A DNA stretch of 64,000 nt from Microvirga mediterraneensis (GCF_013520865.1 NZ_JACDXJ010000003.1:192002-256001); one strand, 5' to 3'. Counted from the stretch's first letter, positions 18,701 through 27,611 are shown. The notes: generated from the sequence alone by a model not told the origin. Translations and numbers: made by a program.

Positions 18701-18715
18701 AGAGGAGGCTCATCC

Positions 18716-18931
18716 ATGGCAGACAAAACCGGCACCAACGACCCCACCTATAACCTTATCAGCGTCCTGTATCACGCCCTCCAGGGGGCGGAGACCTACG
18801 AGAAGTACGCCAGCGACGCTGGAAGCGATCAGGATCTCGCCAACTTTTTCCGGGAAGTCCAGCAGCAGGAGAAGCAACGGGCCGACCGCGCCAAGCAACT
18901 CTTGGCCACACGCCTCCAGCAGGGTGGATAA
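18716..18931 (+). CDS. Small helical ferritin-like hypothetical protein
   Basis: A 71-residue protein with a strong ribosome-binding site (AGAGGAGG, 18701-18708). The sequence (YNLISVLYHALQGAETYEKY, then LANFFREVQQQEKQRADRAKQLL) predicts two long amphipathic helices, as in half of a ferritin-like bundle. Similar short proteins are common in Hyphomicrobiales, with no assigned role. The leader carries the 18-bp duplication and a possible EcfG promoter, and the two universal stress genes follow, so a stress role is likely but inferred. Confidence 0.75.
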   Translation: MADKTGTNDPTYNLISVLYHALQGAETYEKYASDAGSDQDLANFFREVQQQEKQRADRAKQLLATRLQQGG

Positions 18932-19056
18932 GGTTCCAGACGACAGCCATTTGGTCTGTCGAGCCGTTGAGAGGCAGCGAGGGATCGCTGATTTGCGGAC
19001 CAACTTTGGTGAGCCCGTGATACGTGGGCTCGCCTCTACGGCAATGGACGGCGCCC

Positions 19057-19875
19057 ATGGCGTTCAAGGATGTTCTTGTCCTGCTTGATGAGAGATCCAA
19101 CCAAGCCAAGCAGTATGCAGCTTTGCTCGCCACTGCGTTCGACGCGCATGTCACGGCTGCCGCTTTGGCTCCGGATCCAGGGACAAGCGGTGGCTTCCTC
19201 GATGACGGCGCCGCGTTCCTCATACCCGCCCTCGAGGAAGCGAGACACGCAATCCTTCAGATGTTGGAAGAGTTCGCAACCTCTTTCCGACGTTCCGGAG
19301 CCAGAGTGGAAACGGAGGTGTTCACCGAGGCATCTGGTACGGCCGATCGCGCGCTCGGTCCGCTGGCCCGCAACTTCGACTTGATCGTTGCCGAGCAGCC
19401 CGACCCCGACCTCCCCGACGAGAGGCGAAGCATGATCGAGGCCGTCCTGTTCGCCTCCGGGCGCCCCGTGCTTGTGGTCCCTTCCAAGGAGGGCGTCTTG
19501 GGCAAACTGGAAAACGTGCTGGTTGCCTGGGACGGGAGCGCGACGGCCGCAAGGGCTGTGGGCGACGCCATTCCGTTCCTTGCACGCGCCCGGCGGGTTG
19601 AGCTCGTCACAGCGGTTGATGCCGTCGACAAAACCGCCGGATCCAGTCCGCGGATTGTTCGTCATTTGGCCCGCCATGGGGTAGAGGCAGCGTTTCACAG
19701 GCTTCCGATCGCGGATGATGTTGCGAGCACCCTTCTCTCGCATGCCTCTCACGCCGCGGCTGACCTGATGGTGATGGGCGGCTATGGGCATTCTCGCTTG
19801 CGCGAACGGATGCTTGGCGGAGCCACCCGAGGCGTTCTTGAAGCGATGACGTTGCCGGTATTGATGGCGCATTGA
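19057..19875 (+). CDS. Universal stress protein, tandem UspA domains (copy 1)
   Basis: A 272-residue protein with two UspA-like folds. The first half starts MAFKDVLVLLDERSNQAKQY. The second begins near residue 150 with LENVLVAWDGSATAARAVGDA and ends with the ATP-binding-type loop LMVMGGYGHSRLRERMLGGATRGVLE. The start at 19057 was chosen because homology begins there, although the ribosome site is weak. Usp proteins bind nucleotide and help survival under stress by unclear means. A second similar gene follows 256 bases later. Confidence 0.9.
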   Translation: MAFKDVLVLLDERSNQAKQYAALLATAFDAHVTAAALAPDPGTSGGFLDDGAAFLIPALEEARHAILQMLEEFATSFRRSGARVETEVFTEASGTADRALGPLARNFDLIVAEQPDPDLPDERRSMIEAVLFASGRPVLVVPSKEGVLGKLENVLVAWDGSATAARAVGDAIPFLARARRVELVTAVDAVDKTAGSSPRIVRHLARHGVEAAFHRLPIADDVASTLLSHASHAAADLMVMGGYGHSRLRERMLGGATRGVLEAMTLPVLMAH

Positions 19876-19905
19876 AGCGCGACAGGAACTAGGACCTACG
19901 TCATG

Positions 19906-19943
19906 GCAGCCCCACGGGCCCGCCTTCAGGCACATGGGGCTGC
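19906..19943 (+). terminator. Long inverted repeat after the first usp gene
   Basis: GCAGCCCCA (19906-19914) and TGGGGCTGC (19935-19943) are perfect arms around a 20-base GC-rich loop, 30 bases after the stop. No U-tract follows, so termination is uncertain. The stretch 19876-20131 has no gene. Confidence 0.4.
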
Positions 19944-20131
19944 GATCGGGTGCCCCTCTGCCATAGACCCGAGAAGGTAGCAATAGGGCTAATGCGGGAG
20001 GCGGAAATGGCCGCCGGCACTCCGAACCTCGTTGAGCAGTCGTGCCGGCAGCTCCGAGGGGCGTGTCGATGGGAACTGATGAAGCGATACAATCATAATC
20101 ATATACCGACACGATGGGAGGGGACGCTCCA

Positions 20132-20950
20132 ATGGCCATCAAAGACATCGTCGTTGTGCTCGACACCAGTTCCAGGACAGTGGGCCCGTATGCGACTTCG
20201 CTGGCGGCCCTGTTTAAGGCGCACCTTACCGCCACTATGCTCGTGCACGACCCGATCACGAGCGTCACCTGGCCGGAAGCATCCATCCCCCTGCTGACAT
20301 CGGTGATTGAAGCCACACGGGAGGAGGCGCGTCAGACCCTTGAGGCGTTCGCCACAACGAGCCGGGCGCTCGGCATTACGGCCGAGACGGAGGTCATCGA
20401 GGTCACGCTTGGCTTGCCAGGCCGAGCGCTTGGTCCTCTGGCACGCCGCTTCGATCTTGCGGTGATCGAACAGCCGAACCCGGACGCACAAAACGACCGG
20501 GAGATCATGGCGGAATCGGTTCTGTTCGAGTCCGGCCGGCCTGCCCTGATTGTCCCATATGTGGCGCTCACGCCGTTCCGGCTCGAGACAGTGTTGATCG
20601 CCTGGGACGGCAGCGCCACGGCGGCACGTGCGCTTGGCGATGCGATGCCGTTTCTGGCCCGAGCCAAACAGGTCGAGATTCTCACGGTCGCTGACGAGCC
20701 GAGCGAGGCTGAAGCCTCCGGCCAGCAGATGGTCCGCCACCTGGAGCGCCACGGCGTCGCTGCGCAGTTCCGCGGGCTTCCTAGGGCCGGCGGTATTGCG
20801 AGCACGCTGCTGTCGCACGCGTTTGACGCACAAGCCGATCTGATGGTGATGGGAGGCTATGGGCACTCCCGCATGCGCGAATTCATCCTGGGCGGGGCCA
20901 CTCGTGAGGTGCTCGAGACCATGACCCTGCCGGTACTGATGTCACATTGA
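20132..20950 (+). CDS. Universal stress protein, tandem UspA domains (copy 2)
   Basis: Also 272 residues and collinear with copy 1: MAIKDIVVVLDTSSRTVGPY at the start, LETVLIAWDGSATAARALGDAM at mid-protein, and LMVMGGYGHSRMREFILGGATREVLE at the end. The second UspA domain is nearly the same as in copy 1 while the first has drifted, so the pair arose by an older tandem duplication. GGGAGGGGA lies 9 bases before the ATG at 20132. A separate promoter is likely because of the intervening hairpin. Confidence 0.92.
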   Translation: MAIKDIVVVLDTSSRTVGPYATSLAALFKAHLTATMLVHDPITSVTWPEASIPLLTSVIEATREEARQTLEAFATTSRALGITAETEVIEVTLGLPGRALGPLARRFDLAVIEQPNPDAQNDREIMAESVLFESGRPALIVPYVALTPFRLETVLIAWDGSATAARALGDAMPFLARAKQVEILTVADEPSEAEASGQQMVRHLERHGVAAQFRGLPRAGGIASTLLSHAFDAQADLMVMGGYGHSRMREFILGGATREVLETMTLPVLMSH

Positions 20951-21029
20951 ACGACACGGACATGGCTTGAGGCGGGGCCGCGTGTCAGGACGCAAGTCAC
21001 CGAGCGGGGCGGCGCGTTCCGGTTTCGTT

Positions 21030-21043
21030 GGCGGCGCGCCGCC
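21030..21043. terminator. 14-bp perfect palindrome after the second usp gene
   Basis: GGCGGCGCGCCGCC is self-complementary over 14 bases, 80 bases after the usp stop and 77 before the next start. No U-tract is present. It could end the usp transcript or be a binding site. Confidence 0.3.
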
Positions 21044-21120
21044 GCCACTCGCCTTAGACCGTCTTCTTGGAGCCGATCGCTCAGGTTTTGCGATTTCCGC
21101 GTTCCACAGGGGAGAAGCCT

Positions 21121-22485
21121 ATGACGGATGTCACCCGTAGCCCCTCGCGTGAGGTGCGTGCCGACCGGCAGCCAACCAGGATTCCCTTGTTCCTGTTCGC
21201 GACCGGCATCGAGAACAGCTATCCCACCATCCAGAACGGCCGGGTGCGCCGCGACCAGATGGAGGAGTGCGGCCATTATTTCTTCAGGGAGCGGGATTTC
21301 GACCTCCTCGACGAGCTCGGTATCCGCTTCCTGCGCTATGGCCCGCCCTTGTACCAGACCTTCCTCGGCCAGGGCCGGTACGCTTGGGAGTTCACCGACC
21401 TGACGTTCGCCCGGCTGAAGGAGCGCGACATCGTTCCCATCGTCGACCTGTGCCATTTCGGTGTGCCGGACTGGATCGGCAACTTCCAGAACCCCGATTT
21501 CCCAGCGCTGTTTGCGGAATACGCCGGCGCCTTCGCGCGCCGCTTCCCGTGGGTCCAGCTCTACACCCCCGTCAACGAGATGTTCATCTGCGCCACGTTC
21601 TCGGCGGCGACCGGGTACTGGAACGAGCAGCTGAAAAGCGACCATGGCTTCGTCACCGCCCTCAAGCACCTCGTCAAGGCGAACGTGCTGGCCATGCACG
21701 CCATCCTGGAGGAGCGGCCCGACGCGATCTTCATCCAGAGCGAGTCGACCGAGTATTTCCACGCCGAACACCCGCAGGCGATCAAGCCCGCGGAGATCCA
21801 GAACGCCCGGCGGTTCCTCTCGCTCGACCTGAACTACGGCCGCCCGGTCAATTCGGAGATGCACGAGTTCCTGCTCGATAACGGCATGACGCGGGAGGAA
21901 TACCACTTCTTTCTCGACAACACCCTGCGCCACCACTGCATCATGGGCAACGACTTCTACCACACCAACGAGCACCGGGTGGACCCCGGCGGGCAGATCC
22001 GGCCCGCCGGCGAGGTGTTCGGCTATGACGAGATCACGCGCCAGTACCACGACCGCTATGGCCTGCCGGTCATGCACACCGAGACCAACTTCGACCAGGG
22101 CCCGGAGGGAGACGAGGCGGTCGACTGGCTGTGGAAGCAGTGGGCCAACGTCCTACGCGGGCGCAACAACCGTGTGCCCATCGTCGGCTTCACATGGTAC
22201 TCGCTCACCGACCAGATCGACTGGGACGTCGCTCTTCGCGAGCAGCGGGGCCGGGTGAACCCGCGCGGGCTGTACGACCTCGCCCGCAACGTCCGGCCCG
22301 TCGGGGAAGCCTACAAGAAACTTCTGTCCCAGTGGCGCGAGGTGTTGCCGACGCAGAGCGTCTGCCTGTTCGTGCCGGTGGTGTTGCCGAGCGAGTACGA
22401 CGAACCCATGGCGGTGCGACGGCGCGAGGGATGGCGTCGATACCTCCGCCACGAAATGAGGGCAAAGCCCAAGGTCAGGAATTAG
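21121..22485 (+). CDS. Glycoside hydrolase family 1-like protein
   Basis: A 454-residue (beta/alpha)8-barrel protein related to beta-glucosidases. The acid/base region reads YTPVNEMFICATF (about residue 152) in place of the classical TFNEP, and the nucleophile region reads VMHTETNFDQGPEG (about 318) in place of I/VTENG. HHCIMGNDFYHTNEH and IVGFTWYSLTDQIDWD (about 360) match GH1 features. The start at 21121 has GGGGAG 7 bases upstream. The altered motifs put it in a divergent GH1 branch whose substrate I cannot name. Its presence among stress genes suggests trehalose- or compatible-solute-like substrates, but that is a guess. Confidence 0.75.
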   Translation: MTDVTRSPSREVRADRQPTRIPLFLFATGIENSYPTIQNGRVRRDQMEECGHYFFRERDFDLLDELGIRFLRYGPPLYQTFLGQGRYAWEFTDLTFARLKERDIVPIVDLCHFGVPDWIGNFQNPDFPALFAEYAGAFARRFPWVQLYTPVNEMFICATFSAATGYWNEQLKSDHGFVTALKHLVKANVLAMHAILEERPDAIFIQSESTEYFHAEHPQAIKPAEIQNARRFLSLDLNYGRPVNSEMHEFLLDNGMTREEYHFFLDNTLRHHCIMGNDFYHTNEHRVDPGGQIRPAGEVFGYDEITRQYHDRYGLPVMHTETNFDQGPEGDEAVDWLWKQWANVLRGRNNRVPIVGFTWYSLTDQIDWDVALREQRGRVNPRGLYDLARNVRPVGEAYKKLLSQWREVLPTQSVCLFVPVVLPSEYDEPMAVRRREGWRRYLRHEMRAKPKVRN

Positions 22486-22505
22486 GCTCGCTCACGGATC
22501 CCTGG

Positions 22506-22709
22506 CTAGCTGCTGACGACATCAATGTCGTCCTCCGGGGCAATGGGCGGCAGCACGCCCGTGCCAGGCGTTGCAAGCGGATCTATGGGTTCCGGAGCAT
22601 CGTGGGGGCCCGCAGGAGGAATGGGCGGTACCTTGCCGGCTGGAGGCTTCCCGGCGCCGGCATGGGGAGCATCCGGCCCAACGTGCTCTTGCGCGTCCGA
22701 CTTCGCCAT
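22506..22709 (-). CDS. Small proline-rich disordered protein
   Basis: A 67-residue protein rich in Pro, Ala, Gly and Asp (MAKSDAQEHVGPDAPHAG, then PPAGKVPPIPPAGPHDAPEP, ending DDIDVVSS). GGAGAG sits 5 bases upstream of the ATG, which supports translation. No hydrophobic core is present, so it should be intrinsically disordered. It is convergent with the GH1-like gene. The function is unknown; a hydrophilin-like stress role is possible. Confidence 0.6.
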   Translation of the reverse strand: MAKSDAQEHVGPDAPHAGAGKPPAGKVPPIPPAGPHDAPEPIDPLATPGTGVLPPIAPEDDIDVVSS

Positions 22710-22894
22710 GAGGGCTCTCCGAACCTATCTCCAAGACAACGAGCTAGCTTCTTTCCAGGATCAAGCGAAAACAGGCAGGCGCGCGCAAAGGTTCATTCGT
22801 CAAGCAACTCCGCGGGTCCGGCTGGAAAAGTCCTGGGCAGCAAGCCGGCCTTGCGCGTTGACTTCCCAGTTTCGCCCGCGTTCGAGGATCCGCT

Positions 22895-24061
22895 GTGCAC
22901 GACACCAACCCTGTGACATCCATCGCTCAGATTGCCCTCACCTTTTCCGACTGGAGGCCGCTGCGGCATGTGGACGACCCGCTCCACAAGGACCTCTCTG
23001 CCGTCACCCGGATCGGCGAGTGCCTCTTTCTGGCCTGCGATGAGACCGCAAGCGTCGAGCGCCTCCAGCGGCTGGACGATGGCTGCTTCGGCGAGCACCG
23101 GCACTTCGCCCTCTCAGATCTGGTCGACTTGCCCGCCGGGCCTGACGGTGAGATGGACATTGAGGGGTTGTGCGCTGCCAATGGCTTCCTCTGGATTGTT
23201 GGCTCGCACTCCCTGAAGCGGTGCAAACCCCGGAAGGATGACGGAGACCGCGAGCACGCCCTCCAACGCATGGAGCGGATCCAGCACGAGCCCAATCGCT
23301 ACTTTCTGGGCCGGGTCCCGCTCGCTGAGGAGGCTCCAGGGCTGTTCGTGCCCGTCCGATCAGATGGCGGGCGGTCGTCCGCTTGGTTCAAGCTCGGCAA
23401 GAAGCGGAGCGCCTTGGCCAAGTGGCTTGGTGGTGACCCGCACCTTGGGCCGTTCGTGAGCATTCCCTCGAAAGAGAACGGCTTGGATGTCGAAGGCTTG
23501 GCTGTGAGCGGCAACCGGGTTTGGCTCGGCTTACGTGGTCCCGTCCTCCGTGGCCATGCTGTCGTTCTCGATCTGCAGATCAAAGCAAAAGCCGAAAGCC
23601 GGCTGAAGGCCCGCAGGGTCGACGGCGACCGGCGCTACCGCAAGCACCTGCTCGACACCCGGGGTTTGGGGATCCGGGACATGCGGCTCGACGGTGACGA
23701 CCTTCTCCTGCTGGTTGGCCCTACCATGTCGCTGGAGGGGCCTGCCTTCGTCCTCCGCTGGCGTGACGCGGTTCATGACGATGCGTCGGGCGTGATTGCC
23801 CCTGGCCGCATCGAAACCGTGGCCGAACTGCCCTACCAGCTGCACGTCGATCATCCGGAGGGGCTTGAGCTCTGGCCTGAGGCTGGCCCCGGGGCCCTGT
23901 TGATCATCTACGACGCCCCGGCCCCGGAGCGGACCGACCCTGACACCTTCACGGTTCGGGCGGACGTGATCTGCCCAAGCGGTGCAGAGACGGGTTTCCT
24001 GGGTCGCCTAATGGATGCAGCCGGAACGCGCCCTGAAAGGGCCGATGATCAGAGCCAGTGA
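22895..24061 (+). CDS. DUF3616 domain-containing protein
   Basis: A 388-residue protein with a GTG start (MHDTNPVTSIAQIALTFSDW). It shows the DUF3616 layout of a beta-propeller-like protein: LSAVTRIGECLFLACDETASVERL, MDIEGLCAANGFLWIVGSHSLKR, NGLDVEGLAVSGNRVWLGLRGPVLRGHA and HPEGLELWPEAG. No enzyme activity is known for the family. The 3' end overlaps the convergent corA gene by 13 bases. Confidence 0.85.
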   Translation: MHDTNPVTSIAQIALTFSDWRPLRHVDDPLHKDLSAVTRIGECLFLACDETASVERLQRLDDGCFGEHRHFALSDLVDLPAGPDGEMDIEGLCAANGFLWIVGSHSLKRCKPRKDDGDREHALQRMERIQHEPNRYFLGRVPLAEEAPGLFVPVRSDGGRSSAWFKLGKKRSALAKWLGGDPHLGPFVSIPSKENGLDVEGLAVSGNRVWLGLRGPVLRGHAVVLDLQIKAKAESRLKARRVDGDRRYRKHLLDTRGLGIRDMRLDGDDLLLLVGPTMSLEGPAFVLRWRDAVHDDASGVIAPGRIETVAELPYQLHVDHPEGLELWPEAGPGALLIIYDAPAPERTDPDTFTVRADVICPSGAETGFLGRLMDAAGTRPERADDQSQ

Positions 24062-25062
24062 TTCCGGCGGAAGCGCCAGTACAGGACGGAGCAGAAGGCT
24101 CCGATCATTACGAGAACCAGGAGGTAACCGTATCGCCATTGCAGCTCCGGCATGTGCTCGAAGTTCATGCCGTAGATGCCGGCCACCGCCGTCGGCACTG
24201 CCAGGATGGCGGCCCAGGCGGCGAGCTTGCGCGTGATCTCGGTCTGCTGCGCCTGGCCCGTCATCAGACTGGTCTCGAACGCGAAGGCCAGCACCTCGCG
24301 CAAGGACTCGATCTCCTCCTGCACCCGGCGGATGTGGTCCGAGACGTCCCGAAAGAGCGGCTGCATCGACGCATTGATCCCCGGCAGACCCGGCTGCTCC
24401 AGGCGCCGGCAGACCTCCACCAGCGGGACGGCGGCGTTGCGCAGGCGCAGGAGATCGCGACGGAGCTGGTACAGGCGGCGCACATGGGATTGGGTGGAGG
24501 TCTCGGCCAGGATGCAGTCCTCGATCTCCTCCACCTCCGCCTGGATGGTCTCGATCACGGGCATGTAGTTGTCGACGATGAAGTCGAGGATGGCATAGAG
24601 GATGAAGTCTTCGCCTTCCAACAGGGCCTTCGGAGAGGCCTCGCAACGCTCGCGCACCGGCGTGTAGGATGTCGAGGCGCCGTGGCGGACCGTCACCACA
24701 TAGCCGTGCCCGACGAACAGGTGGGTCTCGCCAAAGGAAATCCGGCCGTCGAGCATCTGAGCCGTCCTGGCGACAACGAAGAGAGCGTCGCCGTATTGTT
24801 CAAGCTTGGGCCGCTGGTGCGCCTTGAGCGCATCCTCGATAGCTAGGTCATGCAGGCCGAATTCCGCCTGAAGCCGCCGCAGCAGCTCCAAGCTGGGCTC
24901 GTGCAGGCCGATCCAGACCACATGGCCCGGACGGCGGGACCACTCCCCGGCCTCCTCCACCATGATTTCGGCCACCCGGCGCCCGCCCGCGTATGCGGCG
25001 GCGGCAACCACGCTGGACTCGCGCGCCGGTAGCGGGTGAAGGGATTTAATCGGCTGATCCAT
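24049..25062 (-). CDS. corA: Magnesium/cobalt transporter CorA family
   Basis: A 337-residue divalent-cation channel. It has a long cytoplasmic N-terminal domain with a coiled coil (HIRRVQEEIESLREVLAFAFET, about residues 240-261). The first membrane helix ends with the YGMNF signature (about residues 298-302), then comes a short periplasmic loop and a second helix (GYLLVLVMIGAFCSVLYW), with a basic tail FRRNHWL. All CorA hallmarks are intact. It would supply Mg2+ homeostasis in the stress region. Confidence 0.93.
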   Translation of the reverse strand: MDQPIKSLHPLPARESSVVAAAAYAGGRRVAEIMVEEAGEWSRRPGHVVWIGLHEPSLELLRRLQAEFGLHDLAIEDALKAHQRPKLEQYGDALFVVARTAQMLDGRISFGETHLFVGHGYVVTVRHGASTSYTPVRERCEASPKALLEGEDFILYAILDFIVDNYMPVIETIQAEVEEIEDCILAETSTQSHVRRLYQLRRDLLRLRNAAVPLVEVCRRLEQPGLPGINASMQPLFRDVSDHIRRVQEEIESLREVLAFAFETSLMTGQAQQTEITRKLAAWAAILAVPTAVAGIYGMNFEHMPELQWRYGYLLVLVMIGAFCSVLYWRFRRNHWL

Positions 25063-25198
25063 GGTGATCTAACGCCGGCCGCCCCGTGCGGTGCCGCGGC
25101 TCGACCAGCCAGAGCGAATTTGAAGCGATCATGAACCAAGGCCAATCCTGGATTGTTAGTTTGATGTTCGACTTGGTTCAAGCGGAACGGGGATGATC

Positions 25199-25987
25199 AT
25201 GCGCCCATATGAGCAAAACCAACACGCCTATGGCACCGGCTTTGCCCGGACGGCGGCTCAGGTCGATCAAGGCCTGCGCGCCTTCATGCTCGGCGTCTAC
25301 AACAACATGGTCCTGGGCCTTGCCATCTCGGCCCTGGTCGCGCTTGGCATCAACATGCTGGCCACCACGAGCGATCCGTCGCAAGCGGTCGCCCGGATGG
25401 GCGGTATCGGCCTGACCCAGTTCGGGGCGACCCTGTATGGCTCGCCCCTGATGTGGGTCGTGGCGCTGGCGCCTTTGGCTTTCATCTTCTTCTTCTCGTT
25501 CCGGATGGACCGGATGTCGGCGGCTTCTGCCCGCACCACCTTCTTCGCCTTCGCGGCGGTGATGGGTGCTTCGCTCTCGACGCTTCTCATCCGCTACACC
25601 GGTGCGAGCGTCGTGCAGGTGTTCTTCATCACGGCGGCGGCCTTCGGCTCGCTGTCCCTGTGGGGCTACACCACGAACCGCAGCCTGTCGGGCATGGGCT
25701 CGTTCCTGATGATGGGCCTCGTCGGCCTGATCCTGGCCTCGATCGTGAACATCTTCGTGGCATCGAGCATGCTGCAGTTCGGCATCTCCGTGATCGGCGT
25801 GCTGATCTTCGCCGGCCTCACGGCCTACGATACGCAGAAGCTGAAGGAGATGTACCTGTACGGCAACTTCGATACCGAAGCCGCCGCCAAGGTCTCCGTG
25901 TTCGGCGCCCTGACGCTGTACCTGGACTTCATCAACATGTTCCAGTTCCTGCTGGCTCTCGTGGGTAACCGCAACGAGAACGGGTAG
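25199..25987 (+). CDS. Bax inhibitor-1/YccA family membrane protein
   Basis: A 262-residue integral membrane protein with about seven helices: FMLGVYNNMVLGLAISALVA near residue 30, then MSAASARTTFFAFAAVMGASLSTLL, and a C-terminal LYLDFINMFQFLLALVG block including the conserved aspartates of the pH-sensing BI-1 fold (LTAYDTQKLK, about 213). The ATG at 25199 has GGGG at a proper distance; an in-frame ATG at 25193 is also possible. Bacterial BI-1 members such as YbhL and YetJ act as ion leak channels or as FtsH modulators, which fits a window that also carries ftsH. Confidence 0.92.
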   Translation: MRPYEQNQHAYGTGFARTAAQVDQGLRAFMLGVYNNMVLGLAISALVALGINMLATTSDPSQAVARMGGIGLTQFGATLYGSPLMWVVALAPLAFIFFFSFRMDRMSAASARTTFFAFAAVMGASLSTLLIRYTGASVVQVFFITAAAFGSLSLWGYTTNRSLSGMGSFLMMGLVGLILASIVNIFVASSMLQFGISVIGVLIFAGLTAYDTQKLKEMYLYGNFDTEAAAKVSVFGALTLYLDFINMFQFLLALVGNRNENG

Positions 25988-26031
25988 ACCGGCAGCATTC
26001 GCCACGTATCTGAACGACAGCGGAGGAATCC

Positions 26032-27072
26032 ATGGCAGTGGTGGCGGAGCGGACAGAACGTGCGAAGCGGCGCGTGCCAAAGTGGTCAAAGGACGTCGCG
26101 GCCGAGCAGCCCTCATTCACCCGGGAGCAGGACCTGTCCGCCTACGAGGACATGCTTCTGATCCGGCGCTTCGAGGAGAAGTCCGGCCAGATGTACGGCA
26201 TGGGCCTGATCGGCGGCTTCTGCCACCTCTATATCGGCCAGGAAGCGGTCGTCGTCGGCATGCAGATGGCGACGAAAGAGGGTGACCAGGTGATTACCGG
26301 CTACCGGGATCACGGCCACATGCTCGCCTGCGGCATGGATCCGAAAGGCATCATGGCCGAACTCACGGGGCGGCGTGGTGGTGTGTCAAAGGGCAAGGGC
26401 GGCTCCATGCACATGTTCTCCAAGGAGAAGCACTTCTATGGCGGCCATGGCATCGTCGGCGCACAGGTGTCGCTGGGCACCGGCATTGCGTTCGCCAACC
26501 ACTACCGCGAGAACGGCAATGTCTGCCTCACCTATTTCGGCGACGGCGCGGCCAATCAGGGCCAGGTCTACGAGAGCTTCAACATGGCGCAGCTCTGGAA
26601 GCTGCCCGTGGTCTACGTGATCGAGAACAACCGCTACGCCATGGGAACGTCAGTGAGCCGCGCCTCGGCCCAGACCGATTTCTCCAAGCGCGGCGTGTCC
26701 TTCGGCATTCCCGGCGAGCAGGTGGACGGCATGGATGTCCGGGCGGTCTATGCTGCCGGCCAACGTGCTATCGAGCATGCCCGCTCAGGCAAGGGGCCGT
26801 ACATCCTCGAGATGCAGACCTACCGCTATCGCGGCCATTCCATGTCCGATCCGGCGAAATACCGCACGAAGGACGAAGTGGCCCGCATGCGCGAGGAGCA
26901 CGATCCGATCGAGCAGTCCCGCCGCCGTCTGCTGGAGCGCTGGAAGCTGTCGGAAGACGAGTTGAAGGCCATCGACAGCCGGGTGCGCGAGATCGTCAAC
27001 GAGGCGGCCGAGTTCGCCACGCACGATCCGGAGCCCGATCCGTCCGAGCTCTGGACGGATGTTCTGCTTTAA
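26032..27072 (+). CDS. pdhA: Pyruvate dehydrogenase E1 component, alpha subunit
   Basis: A 346-residue thiamine-diphosphate enzyme subunit. The TPP-binding block is plain: FGDGAANQGQVYESFNMAQL followed by VYVIENNRYAMGTSVSRAS (about residues 165-215). The phospho-loop-like YRYRGHSMSDPAKYR and RGGVSKGKGGSMHMF are typical. The GGAGGAATCC site lies just upstream of the ATG. No beta subunit (pdhB), E2 or E3 gene follows, unlike the usual pdhA-pdhB-pdhC operon. It may be a stand-alone paralog or may pair with a chromosomally encoded beta subunit. Confidence 0.93.
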   Translation: MAVVAERTERAKRRVPKWSKDVAAEQPSFTREQDLSAYEDMLLIRRFEEKSGQMYGMGLIGGFCHLYIGQEAVVVGMQMATKEGDQVITGYRDHGHMLACGMDPKGIMAELTGRRGGVSKGKGGSMHMFSKEKHFYGGHGIVGAQVSLGTGIAFANHYRENGNVCLTYFGDGAANQGQVYESFNMAQLWKLPVVYVIENNRYAMGTSVSRASAQTDFSKRGVSFGIPGEQVDGMDVRAVYAAGQRAIEHARSGKGPYILEMQTYRYRGHSMSDPAKYRTKDEVARMREEHDPIEQSRRRLLERWKLSEDELKAIDSRVREIVNEAAEFATHDPEPDPSELWTDVLL

Positions 27073-27398
27073 CTGCGAGCCAACGGGATTCTGCAAAGAC
27101 CGGGAATGCTCATCGACCTGATCAAGAACGTGGCTGAACCCAGCGGATAGTGAAATCACGAGACGCCAGCTTAGCTTCGACTTCCGAGGCGCCACAGCCG
27201 GCGCTGGAGAAGCGCTCGCGATCCGAGTTGGTGCAACCGTATTTCGGGAGGATCACGCCAGAAGTCTTTGGATCGTTGCGGGAACAGAAACGGTGATCGG
27301 CCCTTAACTATGAGATCTTTCTGGAGCAGCCGTGGCGCTCCAATTCGCGATGGCCTGCCTTAGGTTAGTGTATCATATGGAAGTGAGCAGAAACCTCC
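27073..27398. other. Intergenic stretch without a gene
   Basis: 326 bases after pdhA. Nothing recognisable on either strand. Confidence 0.4.
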
Positions 27399-27611
27399 GT
27401 GCAGACCCTATTCCGGCTTTTTCTTATCTTGACTTTGCCTGTTGGCAGCCTCCTTGCCGCGATGGTTGCGTTGGCGACCTTTGTCCAACCTACCGAGCGA
27501 GATTTCCGTCGTCGTTTCGAAGGATCGATTATCTCCATCGGCGCGCTGACGTGCATTTGGCCATCGGGCGCGACCGCCAGCAATGAGATCGTTGCGGTGA
27601 GCGTGTCTTGA
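27399..27611 (+). CDS. Possible small membrane or secreted protein
   Basis: A 70-codon frame with a GTG start. It begins with a signal- or anchor-like stretch (LFRLFLILTLPVGSLLAAMV) and continues with VQPTERDFRRRFEGSIISIG and one cysteine. I do not recognise it, and the ribosome-binding site is poor. The charged-then-hydrophobic start is the only support. Confidence 0.3.
   Translation: MQTLFRLFLILTLPVGSLLAAMVALATFVQPTERDFRRRFEGSIISIGALTCIWPSGATASNEIVAVSVS

Noticed and set aside
20951..21120. Transcription terminator with U-tract after the usp pair
   Set aside because: The palindrome is there, but no T-run follows, so only a low-confidence site was recorded.
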